A stretch of DNA of 64,000 bases from Ottelia alismoides (Eukaryota; Streptophyta; Magnoliopsida; Alismatales; Hydrocharitaceae). The notes below the pieces were generated by a model. The model made no database searches. It saw nothing but the letters and a program-made list of their open reading frames with translations, and had not been told where the DNA came from. Positions 13,611 through 26,397 of this stretch are shown here, piece by piece. The position numbers and the translations under genes are program-made. The stretch spans positions 124,001 to 188,000 of the forward strand of contig JAZKJV010003132.1 of the NCBI GenBank assembly GCA_037367405.1, given 5' to 3'. Position 1 is the first letter of the stretch. Each line of letters opens with the position of its first letter.

Positions 13611-13614
13611 TCTT

Positions 13615-15790
13615 CTTCAACCCTAATTATGTGAGTAGTGATACTGGCAAGAGGACCCACTGTCAAGAAAAGTTCGCACAAACTCCTAATTGAAGATTGT
13701 GCATCGGATGAGTGGTGCTCCCTTGTCTTTCTTCTTGTGTAGGATATTGCTAACGACATTCACTATAGACATGGTGAGGATATGCTTCTAAGATTTTCTT
13801 ATCTGATATTCGGGGTTGATGCTTTGTTGTACATGCTTCTTTAAGTCCTTTCTTCACACTGGACATGCACTCCATGGTTTAGAAGAGGTATCTCAAGCAT
13901 AATTTTTTGTAATATTTAAATCATGTCAGGATCAGATAAAGCATTTTCATATTTTTTACTATTTTTGTTTTAATTATAGAAGGAAAGAACATATGTACAT
14001 CATTAAGAAAGTTTTCACTTTCAAGTAGATGGCAAAAAGATATACATTCATCTACAGTGGACTAAAAAAGACAAGCTTGGCTCCATCAGCTGGCTCTGGT
14101 TTCGCTTCAGGTACTGGCATATCCAAGCCTAGCACGACTTCACCTGGATTGCTTCTTTATTTTTTGTATTTTTGCGTTTTCTTCATTTTTTGTGTTTTTG
14201 TATATGGTGATGTCCAAAAAATTATTTTGATCCTGGTGTTGGCCTGGCTGACGATTCAGCGTCGGATGCTTTGTTCTTCCCTTTCATCGTTACAGATGGC
14301 CGAAGTGTCCTACCGCTCTTGAGATTTACAACATTTGATAAAAAGATATTATTTTCACTTAAAATGGGTGGTGAACTGCAAGCTACGTGCTCCTTGCAGC
14401 GGAAGTTTTTCAGTTTGGCTTCGACCTGAGCTACAGTGATAGTCTCGACAGCTGCCAGGTTGTCTATCTTCTGGCTCATCAAAGTCACGTTCTTCACAAG
14501 TTGAGCCAAACAATCCAAGGCTAGGTTAACTGGGGTAGCCTCAGATGATTTGAACTTATGATACCACTAATTATGATGGTAGGAGGGAGGTTGTTGCAGG
14601 TAACCCTATGAGTATTGAGGAGGAGGAGGGAGAGAAGGGTATTATTGGTACTACTGAGAGGAGTACGGATGATGATATTGAGTAGTCGGCTGCTGGTACT
14701 ACTAATTATGATATCCGAACTATTGCTGGTAGTTTTTTTGCCTCTAGTTGTACCCATGATGTGGAGGCTACTAGTGTCGGGTCGGGTTGGGCTAGAAATT
14801 CCACCATCCTTGTTGTTGATGATATGGTAGGATGCCATTAGCTTGATCATGGGGTTGTCCCTATGGACAGGTAACCTGTCGATCATTTCTCCAGGTGCCA
14901 TTCACCTATTGAATGAGGAGGGGAGGTGAAGAACATGTCTCGAGATACTGAGGCTGGAATTCAGGTGGTTGGTAGACAACCATCTACGTCTACAGCAGTG
15001 GCGGTGGCTTCTCTGGAGCTTGCACGTAGTAAACGTGCTAGACCAGAGTTGACTAGAACTCGGTTCTGACAGTTGTGTATGTATCTACTCCTTCTCTGAT
15101 AGAGGCTCAGATGCGGTGGTTACTATGTTGCAAGCGCTGATGGTGTTCACCTGTATCTCTTGGTGCTTAATGATAATATAGAGCTTGTCCAAGACCTTCA
15201 TCCTTTTCTTGATCTCAACGAGCTTCTCCAGGTCATGTGACCTCTTCTCAATGATATCAACCTTTGACAGGTGGTTCCTAATGATGGTCAAGTCAGAGTT
15301 TTCATACTTACCGACTTCTTGTGTGTTCGCCATGTTCACATTCTTGTAGAGGACTTGTGATGGTGGCTGAATCAGGAAGGTACGAGATGAGGATAACATG
15401 GTATCTCCTTCAGCCGTATCCTCAAAGATCTACCATACTACATCCTCGTCATTTGTTGAAATGGGATCCTTCATAGGCAGTGTCAACTGGAGTTGACTAA
15501 ACTCTATCAAACCCCTAAAGAGGTGTTGGACCAAGCTTGTCCTCCAGATGTCATGGTGGGGGCAGTTCTTAATTAGATCACTAAACCACTCCCAAGTCTC
15601 ATAAAAGGATTATTGGGTCCTTGAGAGATGCTAGCAATCTTCGACTACATGAGATTGAGACAACCTAGAGGATAGTACTTGTGTAGGAAGGCAAACTTCA
15701 ATCCTCCTAGGTCATCACTTCCTTCCTCAGTTGATCCAGTAGAGTCCTTTGCCCTGGAGGCTAAAGGGGAAGGTAGTCATCTTGACTATG
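13615..15790 (-). pseudogene. Athila-like Ty3/gypsy gag and protease relic (left half; split by copia-2)
   Basis: On the minus strand, 15790 to about 15440 holds a gag core: FPFSLQGKGLYW next to the copia-2 junction, then SFYETWEWFSDLIKNCPHHD near 15590, as in Athila/Tat gag. Further along are a Lys/Glu-rich open frame (15085-15399) and a frame with the LKSGRTL motif (14222-14518) that matches the gag C-terminus of the Athila element here (TLRSGR). Near 13735-13660 a protease piece reads GAPLIRCTIF and FLDSGSS, with a stop in between. Order and spacing fit gag then protease. Many stops; dead. The N-terminal half continues at 57538-58507 beyond copia-2. Confidence 0.75.
15786..15790. repeat. 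target-site duplication CTATG, left copy (copia-2)
   Basis: CTATG directly precedes the TGAAGGATAT end of the copia-2 LTR. The identical CTATG follows the other LTR at 57533-57537. This proves that 15791-57532 is one insertion despite 31 kb of later insertions inside it. Confidence 0.93.
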
Positions 15791-18322
15791 TGAAGGATAT
15801 GGAAAAAATCCTCAAGCGCATCACGGAAGTGTGATCGTCGTATCGGATACGACAGAGAATGACTAGTCGTACTAGTTGTTCGGTGCAGCAGAATTTAATT
15901 TTTTTTTGTGATGAAACAACATGATCAAAGAAAAATTCTCGGATCGTTTCATCTATAACCACAACAAGTATAATGCAATACCTCTTGAAGCGTGGTTGAT
16001 CGAGTCTCTAAGAAAAGAGACCTCCTGTCTCAAGTCCGATCGTCGGAGAAACGAATTGCGAGCGCGGGGATGAGTCGCGTTATCCTCGCAATCCAACAAG
16101 TTGATCCAAGCACGGTCGCTCCTGATCTCGTCGCACGAGATCGAACGTCTCCTTCGTGAGCGAAGCACTCCAAGTAGATGGAGAACCGCAGAGCGTTGAA
16201 GCGGCGGCGCGGTGGCATGGGCGTCGACGAGTCTCTCCTCTAAGGTATGGTGGACGGCCACCAAGAAGAGGGAGAGTGAGGGTTGGCATGTGAGTGGAAA
16301 AAGAGAGAGAGAGATGTGCTACCAAATAGCATGTAGTAGAGAGCAAGGTATGCCTCTCTATTTATAGGATTTTGGGATCCATGGATCTCAATCCATGGGA
16401 CATATAAAATCAATGGATGAGATTGATTTATGTCAATCCAATGGTCAAGATTGTTGTTGGTAAAAACCAACAACTTGTGATTTAATTTAGATTAAATATA
16501 TTTCATAAATCAAATATACATTAATACCAAAATTAAATAAATCAAATAAGGAGCATAATACAAAGGAGATCATCCATCCCCATGAAATAGGGTGGACGGC
16601 CACCAATTCCACAAGGGAATTGGGTGCCGCCACCTCCTTCCAAGTGGGAGGGAAATCTCATGGATTCCCATGAGATTGCTGATCTCCTTGATTTTCTCTC
16701 TATTATTTATCCAATAACTTTTATTGGAATTTTATTCACCAAAAATAATTCTCAATTAATTTTGGGAATATTGCAATCTTGACATTGAAAAATTGTGAAT
16801 CATATTCACAACCCAAAACAAAATATAATTTACATTTTCAATTAATTAGACAATGTGTATCCAATACACATTAATAATTAATCTACAAATATAAATTATA
16901 ATTAGCTCTCTCTAATACATTATAAATCACATTTATAATATATTATGAATAATTAGATATTACTATCCACATTATTCTTATCCATAATAATTAAATCACA
17001 TTTAATTATATTGGATAATTCCTCAAACATCATGATAATTAAATCACATTTAATTATCAACTTCTCAATGCTTAGATCTTATGGAATTGTTCTTGAACCA
17101 CTCAAGAGAAATGCTATTTCTCCTCAGATACTTGAAGATAAGGACAGGGCGATTGTATTGTTCCACGTATAGTGACTTGGATATTGAGATCATATCTCAA
17201 ATCCAGATCCCATGGACCTCTCTTAGATGCTTGATTAAATCAAGACCGTAAACCTAATCTTCTCATTGCGTCTGAATCTCATTCAGATCAATGTCCAGTA
17301 CATGGATTAAGATTAGGTCACTTTTCTAATGAGAGGAGTCACTAAAATCCAGACCTGTGTCATCACTCCCTCAGAATGGAAGCGTCATGGTTTTACAATC
17401 GTTTATGATCAAATCACCCTCAGGTATTCCTAATACCTGTACATCCTGCATACTGGAAGACTCATGATCATCCTGAAGATATAGATCACTTTTTACACTG
17501 TCATCTACATAGTCTGATCATTAAGTTTCTCAATATTGGTCCTTGGGATATGGCACAGATCATATGCTTTCACAAAGCATATATCTTACCTTCAAATTCA
17601 TGTCATGCTTCTAAAGCATGACGACCATGCATGGAATTTGATCAGTCCCAATACCTCATTAGTGAGCTCATGTCTCCCGGTTCACAAGTGAACCTGTATG
17701 ATCCCTTTGAGAGATCGTATTACTCATATGCCCTTACTTGCACACCGGCTCGCCGGTGTATAGACCTTGGTTAGGTCATCAACCTATTGGTTTGCCAAAT
17801 GTACACACTCAGACATATAGCAATACATCTGTCTCTGGTCAGAGGATGTTTGCCAGTGATGTGACAGTATTCATCATAGGTCTTTGGTTATCTCGATCTC
17901 GTTAAGTCAACCCATTGACTCAACTAATCTGATACCTCCGAATCACTATTCCCATGCAGAGGACCTGCATCAAGAGGTCGATCAGATATCAACCTACTGA
18001 GAAAGGATTGCCATCTCCTTCTCAGGCTGGAGATCATCACTTGTCAATCATTTGATGATGCTTGATGAGTCCTCTATCTAACTCCTTATATATTCATCCA
18101 AGCATCAGCCTCTATGATTCAATCAATGAATCAAGAGCTGTATGATTATCAAGTTGGCCATTTTACATAATCCTTATTATACAGAGGGACCTTGTAGTGC
18201 ATTCATTCATTCAATATTAGAAAGGGAGTGAAAAAACATAATCAATACCTTTTATTGATAAATCATTTATTTCAATAACATTTATTGTAGGAATGGTTCG
18301 CGTCGGGCTCACATTGCTAACA
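15791..18322 (-). repeat. 3' LTR of copia-2 (2532 bp)
   Basis: Ends TGTTAGCAATG...CCATATCCTTCA on the minus strand, preceded by a polypurine tract. A clean TATAAATAG lies on the minus strand at 16358-16366, about 570 bases before the LTR end. The open frames inside (15953-16473) overlap each other in different frames and recur in the other LTR; they are not genes. Compared with the 5' LTR it lacks the 58 bases at 56416-56473. Confidence 0.93.
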
Positions 18323-18341
18323 ATCTCCTACTATCCCTCAG
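18323..18341 (-). other. polypurine tract of copia-2
   Basis: On the minus strand CTGAGGGATAGTAGGAGAT runs straight into the LTR start TGTTAGC. It is the purine-rich primer for plus-strand DNA. The RNase H frame stop at 18338 overlaps it. Confidence 0.85.
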
Positions 18342-20373
18342 AACCATTCAGGAACAATCCTTAAACCCATACTCATTACATGCTGGTCAAAAACCTTCTG
18401 TGTGAGAGGTTTGGTAAGAGGATCGGCAACGTTGTCGGCAGAGGCCACCTTAGTGATGATGATGTCATCACGCTTTTGAATCTCCCGAATGATGTGGTAT
18501 TTCCTTTCTACGTCCTTGCTCTTCTGATGCCATCTGGGTTCCTTCGCCTGGGCAATGGCTCCCGTGTTATCACAGAGTAGCGGGATGGGAGTATCAGAGG
18601 AAACTACGCCAAGCTCCAGGACGAACTTGCGCAACCACACCGCCTCTTTTGCAGCATCCGATACGGCAATGTATTCGGCTTTTATTGTTGAATCTGTTGT
18701 AGTGTCCTGCTTCTTGCTTCTCTAGCTCACAGCACCACCATTCAACAGGAACAAAAACCCTGATGTCGACTTTCGATCATCAATATCCGATTGGAAGTCA
18801 GAATCTGTATATCCCAAGACTTGGAGATCACCATCTTCGTTAATCAAGATGTAATCTTGCGTCCATCTTAGATATTTAAATATGTTCTTCGCTGCATTCC
18901 ATTGTTGTTCTCCATAACAGGATTGGTAATGACTTACCACTCCCATTGCATGGCAGATATCTGGCCTAGTACACATCATAGCATACATTAAGCTTCCTAC
19001 AACCGATGCATAAGGGCATCCAGCCATGGCTTTCTTTTCCTCAACAGTTTGAGGAGCCATTCCTTTAGACAAGTGGATACCATGTCTTAAGGGTAGGAAT
19101 CCTTTCGTGGAACTATCCATATGGAATCGCTCAAGAATCTTCTTAATGTAACCATGTTGTGACAATCCCAATATCCTCTTCTCCCAGTTTCTGAACAACA
19201 TCATACCCAAGATGTAAGAGGCTTTCCAAGATCTTTCATCTCAAAGGTATGGGATAGCCAAATCTTCACACTGGTCATCATCCCTGTATCATTCCCAATG
19301 ATAAGGATGTCATCTACATAAAGCACGATGAACACAATAACGCTCCCACTAAGCTTCTTGTACACACAAGGTTCATCAGGATTCTGCACAAAATCATAAC
19401 TCTTTATGGTTTCATCAAATCTGATGTTCCAGCTACGAGAAGCTTGCTTGAGCCCATAGATGGATTTCTTTAGCTTGCATACTTTGCCATCCCCAGTCAT
19501 GAAGCCCTGGGGCTGCTCCATGTAGATATCCTCCTCAAGGTATCCATTGAGGAAAGTCATCTTGACGTCCATCTGCCAGATGTCGTAGTCAAGATATGCA
19601 GCTATAGCTAGCAATGTCCTGATGGATTTAAGCATAGCCATAGGAGAGAATGTCTCATCGTAGTTGATGCCTTCTCTCTGTGTGTAGCCCTTGGCTACGA
19701 GCCGTTCCTTAAAAGTCTCTACTTTCCCATCAGGTCCCCTCTTTCTCTTGAAGATCCATTTGCACCCAATGGGTTTTACCCCTTTAAGTGGATCCTCTAG
19801 GTTCCATACACCATTCTTATGCATGGAGTCAATTTTTGACTTCATTGCTAGCATCCATCTATCCATGTCATGATCCGTGAGTGCTTCATCAAATGAAGTA
19901 GGATCATTGTCAGTCTCACTTGACACATGGAATCCATACCTTTCGGGTGGTGCAACCACCCTTGAACTCCTTCGAAGAGGTATGAGTGTTTCATCTTTAT
20001 TTACTTCTTCAGTTTCTGGTCTAGGAAGCTCAGAATCCTCAGGTGATTCTATGAGTTCCTCTACTTCACTTTTGTCTTGACCTTTAAGGAAATCATCCTC
20101 CAGAAATTTCACATCTCTAGAGACAAAAATCTTTTTGGTCTCAGGGTCATAGAGTTATTATCCAATACCATCTCTAACATACCCAATGAAGTAGCACTCA
20201 CGAGAGCGAGATTCCAACTTACTTGCATCCACGTTCTTCACATGAATCAAGCATCCCAAACCCTCAAATGATTAACACTAGGTTTGGTTCCATACCAGAG
20301 CTCGTGAGGAATCTTAGGTACATATTTGCTGGGAATCTTATTCCGAATATATATTGCAGTCTCTACTGCATAT
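18338..20373 (-). pseudogene. copia-2 linker, reverse transcriptase and RNase H
   Basis: Three open pieces in copia order. 20112-19201 (303 codons) holds the acidic linker, then RT with GVWNLEDPLKGVKPIGCKWIFKRK, MDVKMTFLNGYLEEDIYMEQP and the catalytic YVDDI near 19308-19322. A frame change near 19205 leads into 19210-18722 (HGIHLSKGMAP and YTDSDFQSD, the RT end and RNase H start). A stop at about 18723, where TGG is expected after GGAVS, interrupts RNase H. 18640-18338 carries its end, including DNTGAIAQAKEPRWHQKSK and ADPLTKPL. The RT catalytic Asp pair is intact but the frame is broken at least twice, so it is inactive here. Copia RT/RNase H would convert element RNA into DNA in the cytoplasmic particle. 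Confidence 0.9.
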
Positions 20374-20381
20374 GCGTCATT
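20374..20381. other. 8-bp filler at the left copia-2 / solo LTR junction
   Basis: Copia-2 sequence matches copia-1 up to CTACTGCATAT (20373). GCGTCATT follows, then the LTR start TGATGAACC at 20382. On the right the LTR ends TTTCATCA at 51350 and copia resumes at CCCCAGAAAC. The eight bases belong to neither side and no target duplication is visible. Confidence 0.55.
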
Positions 20382-21254
20382 TGATGAACCACAAAATCGA
20401 CCCTTTAAGAGAGTGTTTTTAACACTTGGAATTGTCGTAGCAGTCGGGCCAATTCGGGCTCATAAAAAACCACCTCATTTAAATATATGTATATGATAGA
20501 TCAAAATGAGATGGTCATTATTATTTTTTTTACTTGGCAAGAAACCAAGGTCGAACTCAGGGACACGAGCCTTTCTTTAATTATCTGAACTTTTATTTAT
20601 TTAGCTAAGTGATGAGTTGAAAGTCAAATTAGGTCAAAGTTTGTGAGAAGATACAGCAATGCATTAAAAATAAACATGCATTTTTTAATCAATTTTTATC
20701 ATGCAAATAGATGCCATGAAATGCACTCAAATATACCCTAAGTCAAAGCAAATATGATGAGCAAATAAAATAGGAGTCAATTTCATATTTGCTTAAAATG
20801 TCAAGCTTGATTGATGATGTGAACAAGGCATAAGTTAATAATAAGAGATACATGGTGAATACAATAACACCTCAGAATTCATGTACCCAAGACTGAGAAT
20901 TAAACATGCCATTAAAAAGTGCATCAAACAAGCTTCGAAATGGAACTGAAATCAACTGAATCGGAAACATGAAGCTCAAGATATGTAAGATCAAAGACAA
21001 GGGCATAAATGAAAGAAAACATGGAAAGATACCTACAAACAGGTCCCTGGGAGGGACTAAAATGCAATAAAAATAAAGACGAGTCCTTCCCTGTAATTTG
21101 TCCACAAGCACAGGGGCATTTTTGCAAATGCTGAAAGTCGTGAGGGTAAAAGTGCAAAATGCCCAAATGCACGTCGACTGCACATGCTCTGGACCTGCTT
21201 GCAATATGGAGAAAGTCGTGGGGTGTCTCTGCAATTTTCCCAGATAAGCACGTG

Positions 21255-21259
21255 CAACG
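21255..21259. repeat. target-site duplication CAACG, left copy (Athila)
   Basis: CAACG precedes the LTR start TGATGAATACTC. The same CAACG follows the right LTR at 49262-49266. Confidence 0.92.
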
Positions 21260-24200
21260 TGATGAATACTCATTCATCACTCTTTATTCTTATATTTTAG
21301 CTACAAAAACCTTTGCAAATGCATGTATATAGTTGTAAATAGAAATAATTACCAAAAGCATGCATTGTGTAAAAACCTATAATTAGCATGTTTTTGTGCA
21401 AAAATAAAAGAATAAAGATTAAAAAGAAAAAGAGGGAAATATTTAGAATAAATATCGAGCAACCTAACCCAAGGGAGGGCTCAACATGGGCCTGACCGCA
21501 TAAAAGCCAAAGTAGAGGGAGATAGGGGCTCATGTGTGTAAATATTTATGTAAATAAATAAAAGTATTTTCCTCACAAAAATAGACTCAAATTGGCTTGT
21601 AAATATTTGTAAATATAAAAATAAGATAAAAATATAAAAATAAAAAAGAAGACAAAAACATCACTCACCTTGTGAATAGACCACCACACCTATATTTATT
21701 TAGCCTTATAAATAAATAAAATTAATTTCCAAAATTTCTGTAAATATTCTATATTATATAGTGTAAATAAATAAAATAAAAACAATTAGAACAAAAACAA
21801 AATAAAAATAACAAAATAAAAAACATACAAATATATTGTAAATATACCATGTATATAAATGTACATATGTATTTATTTCACCTATGTATATAAATAATAA
21901 AAATAAAATAAAAATGTCTTTTTATTCCTCATTTTATAATATAAATAAATAAAATAGAAAATGGGAATAAAATTGTACAAAAATAATAAACTAAAAATCA
22001 AAAATTAAAATCCCATATAGTGTATATATGCCTATATAACCCTACTATGTATATACCTTATTTTTATTTTGAAAAAGTAATTAAAAATCACTAAAAAATA
22101 GAAAAAATAAATTAAAAATATTTCATGTTTTAACTTTTTACCAATTCGGCCATTAGCTACCCTTAATTTCATTTTCAAATTTCAGCCACGTGGCCGCTAC
22201 CCATTGGCCCTGGGGATTGTTGACCGCCCGGTCAACTACCCCCCCCCCAGGACCACTTCCCATGGGCTAAGGCGCCCGATCTGATTTCTCCCTAATTCCG
22301 CGCCTAAACCCGACTCCCTATCACCTAAACCCCGGGTTCGACTCCTTAATGATACATCCGAGACCCTCGCCGGAGCCTCCACCTCGGGATCCGCGCGCTC
22401 CAATGCCCTACCCGACCTCTTCTAGCCGGACCTGCACCCATATTTAGCCCGAGCTCCACCTTCACCATTCTCATCTTTGGCCATTCGCTCCACCCCCCAG
22501 TGACCTCCACTGTGTTGGCAAGAGTGACAGCTTGCTCCAGCAAGTGTCGCAGCGAGGAGAGGTGTAGTGACCCATCGATCCGGCGAGTATCGCCGCCTTG
22601 CTCCGCCCTGAGGTGGAGCTCGAGCCTTGGATGTCGGCGCTCCTTGAGGCGAGGACCCAGAGCTGCGCAAGCTCGACCACAGCCCATTCCTTCACCCAGG
22701 TAGACCTGTAGTTCTTTCTTTTTCTTTGATTTTAGATTTCCCCCAAATCGCTGCTCCGCCGTCCACCGTCGATTCCGATCGCACCCGACCACCATCCGAC
22801 CATCGGGCTTCGCCATAGCCACTGCCTTCCTCCCGCGCAACTTCTCCATACCCCCATCCAACCCAGCTCGCACAGGAGTTGGGGTTCGAGCTCCTCCGTC
22901 TACCCCCCTCGCTGGATCTCGCCCATACCGCACCACCGGCCACCTTCACCCACCTAACCGGGTCGAGGCAGTTTGCCCTCGACTCGCGAGTCTCCTGGTT
23001 TACTTTGCAGGTACTTCCCAACCCATCTGAGGGCTTGGGTCATTCGGGCCAGGGGCTTCACCTCCGCCGACCTCGCCGGAGCCCTCCAGGGCTCGGCTGG
23101 GTCATCGGAACCCACCATCAGCTGTGGAGCATCATTGCGGAGCTTCTCCGATCTTCTGGAGCAGAAGGGGAGGATCCCAGCACACGCACGAGGCCGGCGA
23201 AACTCGCCGGCCAACTGTTCTTCCAGCATCTTCCCCGACCGTCCGATCGTCCTCGACCTCCAGTTCTCATCCTGACCGTCCACTTGAGGAGACCCAGCCA
23301 CCGTCAGATCTTGGAGAGGCGATCTGGACCATCCGTTGCACGAGGTTTAGCCACCGAGAGCCTCACCCGTTCGATCCCCCCACGTGGCGTACCCTCGACC
23401 GTCCGATCGCTGCGAGGACCTCAGCGTTGGAGCGCCACCTAATCCACACCGTCAGATGCACCACGTGGCGCGCATCCATCAGCCGCATTAATAAAGGGTA
23501 ATTTACCCTTAGGCCCCCTCTTTTATTTTATTTCGCATTTAGTCCTGTAATTATTTAGTGTAGTTGTTTAGTTTTTGGTAAAATTGCATAGAGGTCCCTG
23601 CTCTTTATTTAGTTTGCAGTTATACCCCTATGTGTTATGTAGCACGTGCGTCGACACGTGTCTTTCTGGTGTATTTGCATCTTATATCCTGTAGTTCTGA
23701 ATGTTACTGAATGAATTAAAGTTTTTGAGTATTTGCATCTATACCCCTGTGCGTGAAACATTTGAGCATGTGCGGATATTTTTGGGTTATTTGCAGACTA
23801 CCCCCTAGACTTTTGGTACCTGTTACCAAATAGTCCTCGGGAATAGTTTTTATTGCATTTGGGTCCCTGAGTGCCCCAGGCACGCGCTTTGCACGTGAAT
23901 CCCTGGGTATTTGCACCAAACCCCCCAGGACTTCGGGTATTTGCACTTTGGTCCCTGTGCACAGTGCTCTCTTTTTATTTTTGAATAAAATAGCAAATCA
24001 CCTCCAAATCCAACGAAAATTGGATACATGGCTAGTGCCATAGTGTAAAATTTTCGAGGATTTTTGGAGAAATTTTTGTTTTATTTTTATATTTTTAAAA
24101 ATTCAAAAACATCTATTTTCGTTACTGTCTAACTTTAAAAATCCCCAAAAATAATAAATTCATTTAAAAATTACAAAAAAATTAGTTACTGTTTGTCTTT

Positions 24201-24899
24201 GCTTGCTTGATTTTCTTGCCAATTTTGTCTATTTTTCATTACTTAAAACACCTAAAAATTGAAAAACACTCAAAACCTTACAAAAATTCTAATAAATAGA
24301 TTAGAAACCCAAAAACAATAATTTAGGTGCCCAATCTTTCCTTGTTTTATTCTCTATACAGGAAAAATACCTCCAGGCTAATTTGGGGCTTCTAGATATT
24401 TTATCTAGGTCCTTTTAGCTCGGCTGGACAGTACCTCTAGTTTCAGTCCTTGTTTTGTTTTTAGAAAATTAAATAAACCTCAGAAAAATCCCAAAAATTC
24501 ACCAAAGACAGCAAAAACACATAAAAATATTTTTGTTAGTTTTGGTTGATTTTTATTGCATTAAATAAATTATTGAAGTGTGTTGTTTCTTTGCTTTCTT
24601 TATTTTCTTAATACTTGAAAAATCCAAAAAAATATAAAATATTTAAAAAACACCAAAAATACTTCTTTTATTTTTTTATTTCTTTTTGACTACTTCGTAG
24701 GCTGCAAGGCCAATCCGTGCTCCTTGTGTTCGACCCTGGTTGCTATACCAGGTTAAATTTATAGCAAGACCGCTATCATGTTTTCGAGTTGATTCTCATT
24801 TTATTGGTGGACTCTTTTTCTCGATCGACCTAGCTGAGTGATTGAGGTCGCAACGACCGTTTAGTACCTTTACCTTAGTCGCTTAGTTTTTGTTCATCA
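21260..24899 (+). repeat. 5' LTR of the Athila element (3640 bp)
   Basis: Begins TGATGAATACTC and ends TTTGTTCATCA. There are three compositional zones: AT-rich with many TGTANATA words (21320-22150), GC-rich (about 22180-23480), then AT-rich with a recurring TTTGCA motif (23580-23970). A hairpin CCTGGT/ACCAGG lies at 24735-24752. Open frames in the GC-rich zone (22346-23501, both strands, six frames) recur in the 3' LTR with altered residues and look like chance. Matches 45615-49261. Confidence 0.92.
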
Positions 24900-24902
24900 G
24901 AA

Positions 24903-24920
24903 TGGCACCGTTGCCGGGGA
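24903..24920 (+). other. primer binding site, tRNA-Asp, Athila element
   Basis: TGGCACCGTTGCCGGGGA lies three bases after the LTR end. It equals the complement of the plant tRNA-Asp 3' end (TGGCGCCGTTGCCGGGGA) at 17 of 18 positions. Use of tRNA-Asp is characteristic of Athila-type elements. Confidence 0.9.
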
Positions 24921-26397
24921 GCACGGCTTAGTACTTTTCATTTTATTTTCATTTTTGTTTTCGCGGCTCTTTCAGAGCTCGCGGCTTTTCGTGGCTTTTT
25001 GTTTATATTTTATTTTTGTTTTATTTTGTTTATTTTCTTTTCTTTTTATTTTTGCTTTTATTTGATTTTGAGTGTTTATTTAATTTCGCATTTTTGCATA
25101 TATACCCTCATTTTAGTTTCATTTATTTTTTGTTTATTATTTGATTATTTTTATTGGTCTGACCACTTGTCTTTTTCTTGTGAGGGCCCAAGGACCGAGG
25201 CGACCGATCTCGAGAAGCCGATGCAACCGCGGAACTTGGAGGCAGCTCCCTTCTGTACGGAGCCGCAGGAGAGCGCGAGAGAGAGTTGAGTGGGAGAGGT
25301 GTAGTTTAGGATTTATTTGATTATTATTGTAATAATACAGGGACTCAGAGACTTGAACGGTGGACTTGAGCTCTTAGCGGGTCTGTTTCGCCGAGCACCG
25401 GTGTGCTCGGGGGATCCTTAGGTATTTTCGTGGTTTTTCTCGCGGTTTTGTTTTCTTTTTACTGCCTTTGACGGTTTTCAGCGGTTTTTCATCGAGCCCC
25501 TAGACTTAGGATTTTCTACTTGCTTGTGCCGTAATTAGTAGTCCCCCCACACCTAATTATCTGCCTGTTCCTATAGTGCGATTAATTGGACCTACTAATA
25601 AGTGAATAATAAAAATAACTGATTCATATCCTTCGTAGCCTACATGCCGCAGCCTGCCCCGTAAAGCGCTTTCTGCTACCCCCGATTTGTCGGGCAGAGG
25701 AGGGGTAGGCCAAGACCGGACCTTTGGCTTGGAGGTCGGTGACCAGTTAGACGGTTCTGCGAGTAGACTTGCTCATCTAGGACTCGGTTTTCACCGCTGC
25801 ATCATATAGGGTAGTTTATTTTCTGTCTTTAAAATTTCTGCGCGGATCACTTGCATGTAGAGTGCTGGAGGCAAGGTACACATTTCTATCTCAGCATGCA
25901 TCATTGATTTCATCGCGCATCGGCTTTTTCGTCTTCTCCCCCCTTGTTTTTGACTAAATAATCAGGAGAACCGAAAAATTCGTTAGGCCTTTGTTTTTAT
26001 TGAAAAAAATTAAAAAGAAAAAACCATAAAATTGGGACTGCTAAAATATTTTGACCCTAAAAGACACTCCACCTAAAAATTTGTCTTGGGGAGAGCAACC
26101 CCCTCATTGTTTGGTTTGCTTGCGCGAGAGAGTGACCCGCACCCTAGGTAGAGCCCTCCGATGCTATTTCTAGCTGACTACCAACTCTTCTGTACGGGCC
26201 AGTCGGTTGGAGTAGCATCGGGTATCCCAACAGGTCACGTAAGCGCTCTGATAGATTGTTTGTTTACCTAATAAAAATTGACAAGATAATTTGACCGAGA
26301 GTTTACGGTCTTCAGCTCGTGTTGTGTTGGTGAACAGAGGGTTTGGTTGCTCATCATAGTTTTTCCAGATCTCATCCGCCCTACTCGTCAGATCACG
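24921..26397 (+). other. Athila leader
   Basis: About 1.5 kb between primer site and gag. T-rich at 24950-25160, then mixed composition with G-rich stretches near 25180-25300 and 25660-25760. No open frame of note. The gag start is taken at the paired ATG codons 26398 and 26401; an in-frame ATG at 26347 is an alternative. Confidence 0.7.

Noticed and set aside
15953..16473. Open frames of 60-103 codons near the copia-2 3' LTR, also in copia-1 (4429-4728) and the other LTR (55105-55623)
   Set aside because: They fall in the R-U5 part of the copia LTR in conflicting frames and are not conserved as one protein.
22346..23501. Overlapping open frames of 60-196 codons on both strands in the Athila 5' LTR, repeated at 46733-47836
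   Set aside because: They lie in a GC-rich LTR zone where stops are rare. All six frames are open in turn, the two LTR copies differ by frameshifts, and no domain is recognisable.
21260..24899. CRISPR-like or satellite array suggested by recurrent short words in AT-rich LTR zones
   Set aside because: No constant repeat with unique spacers; spacing and sequence vary, and the context is a plant LTR.
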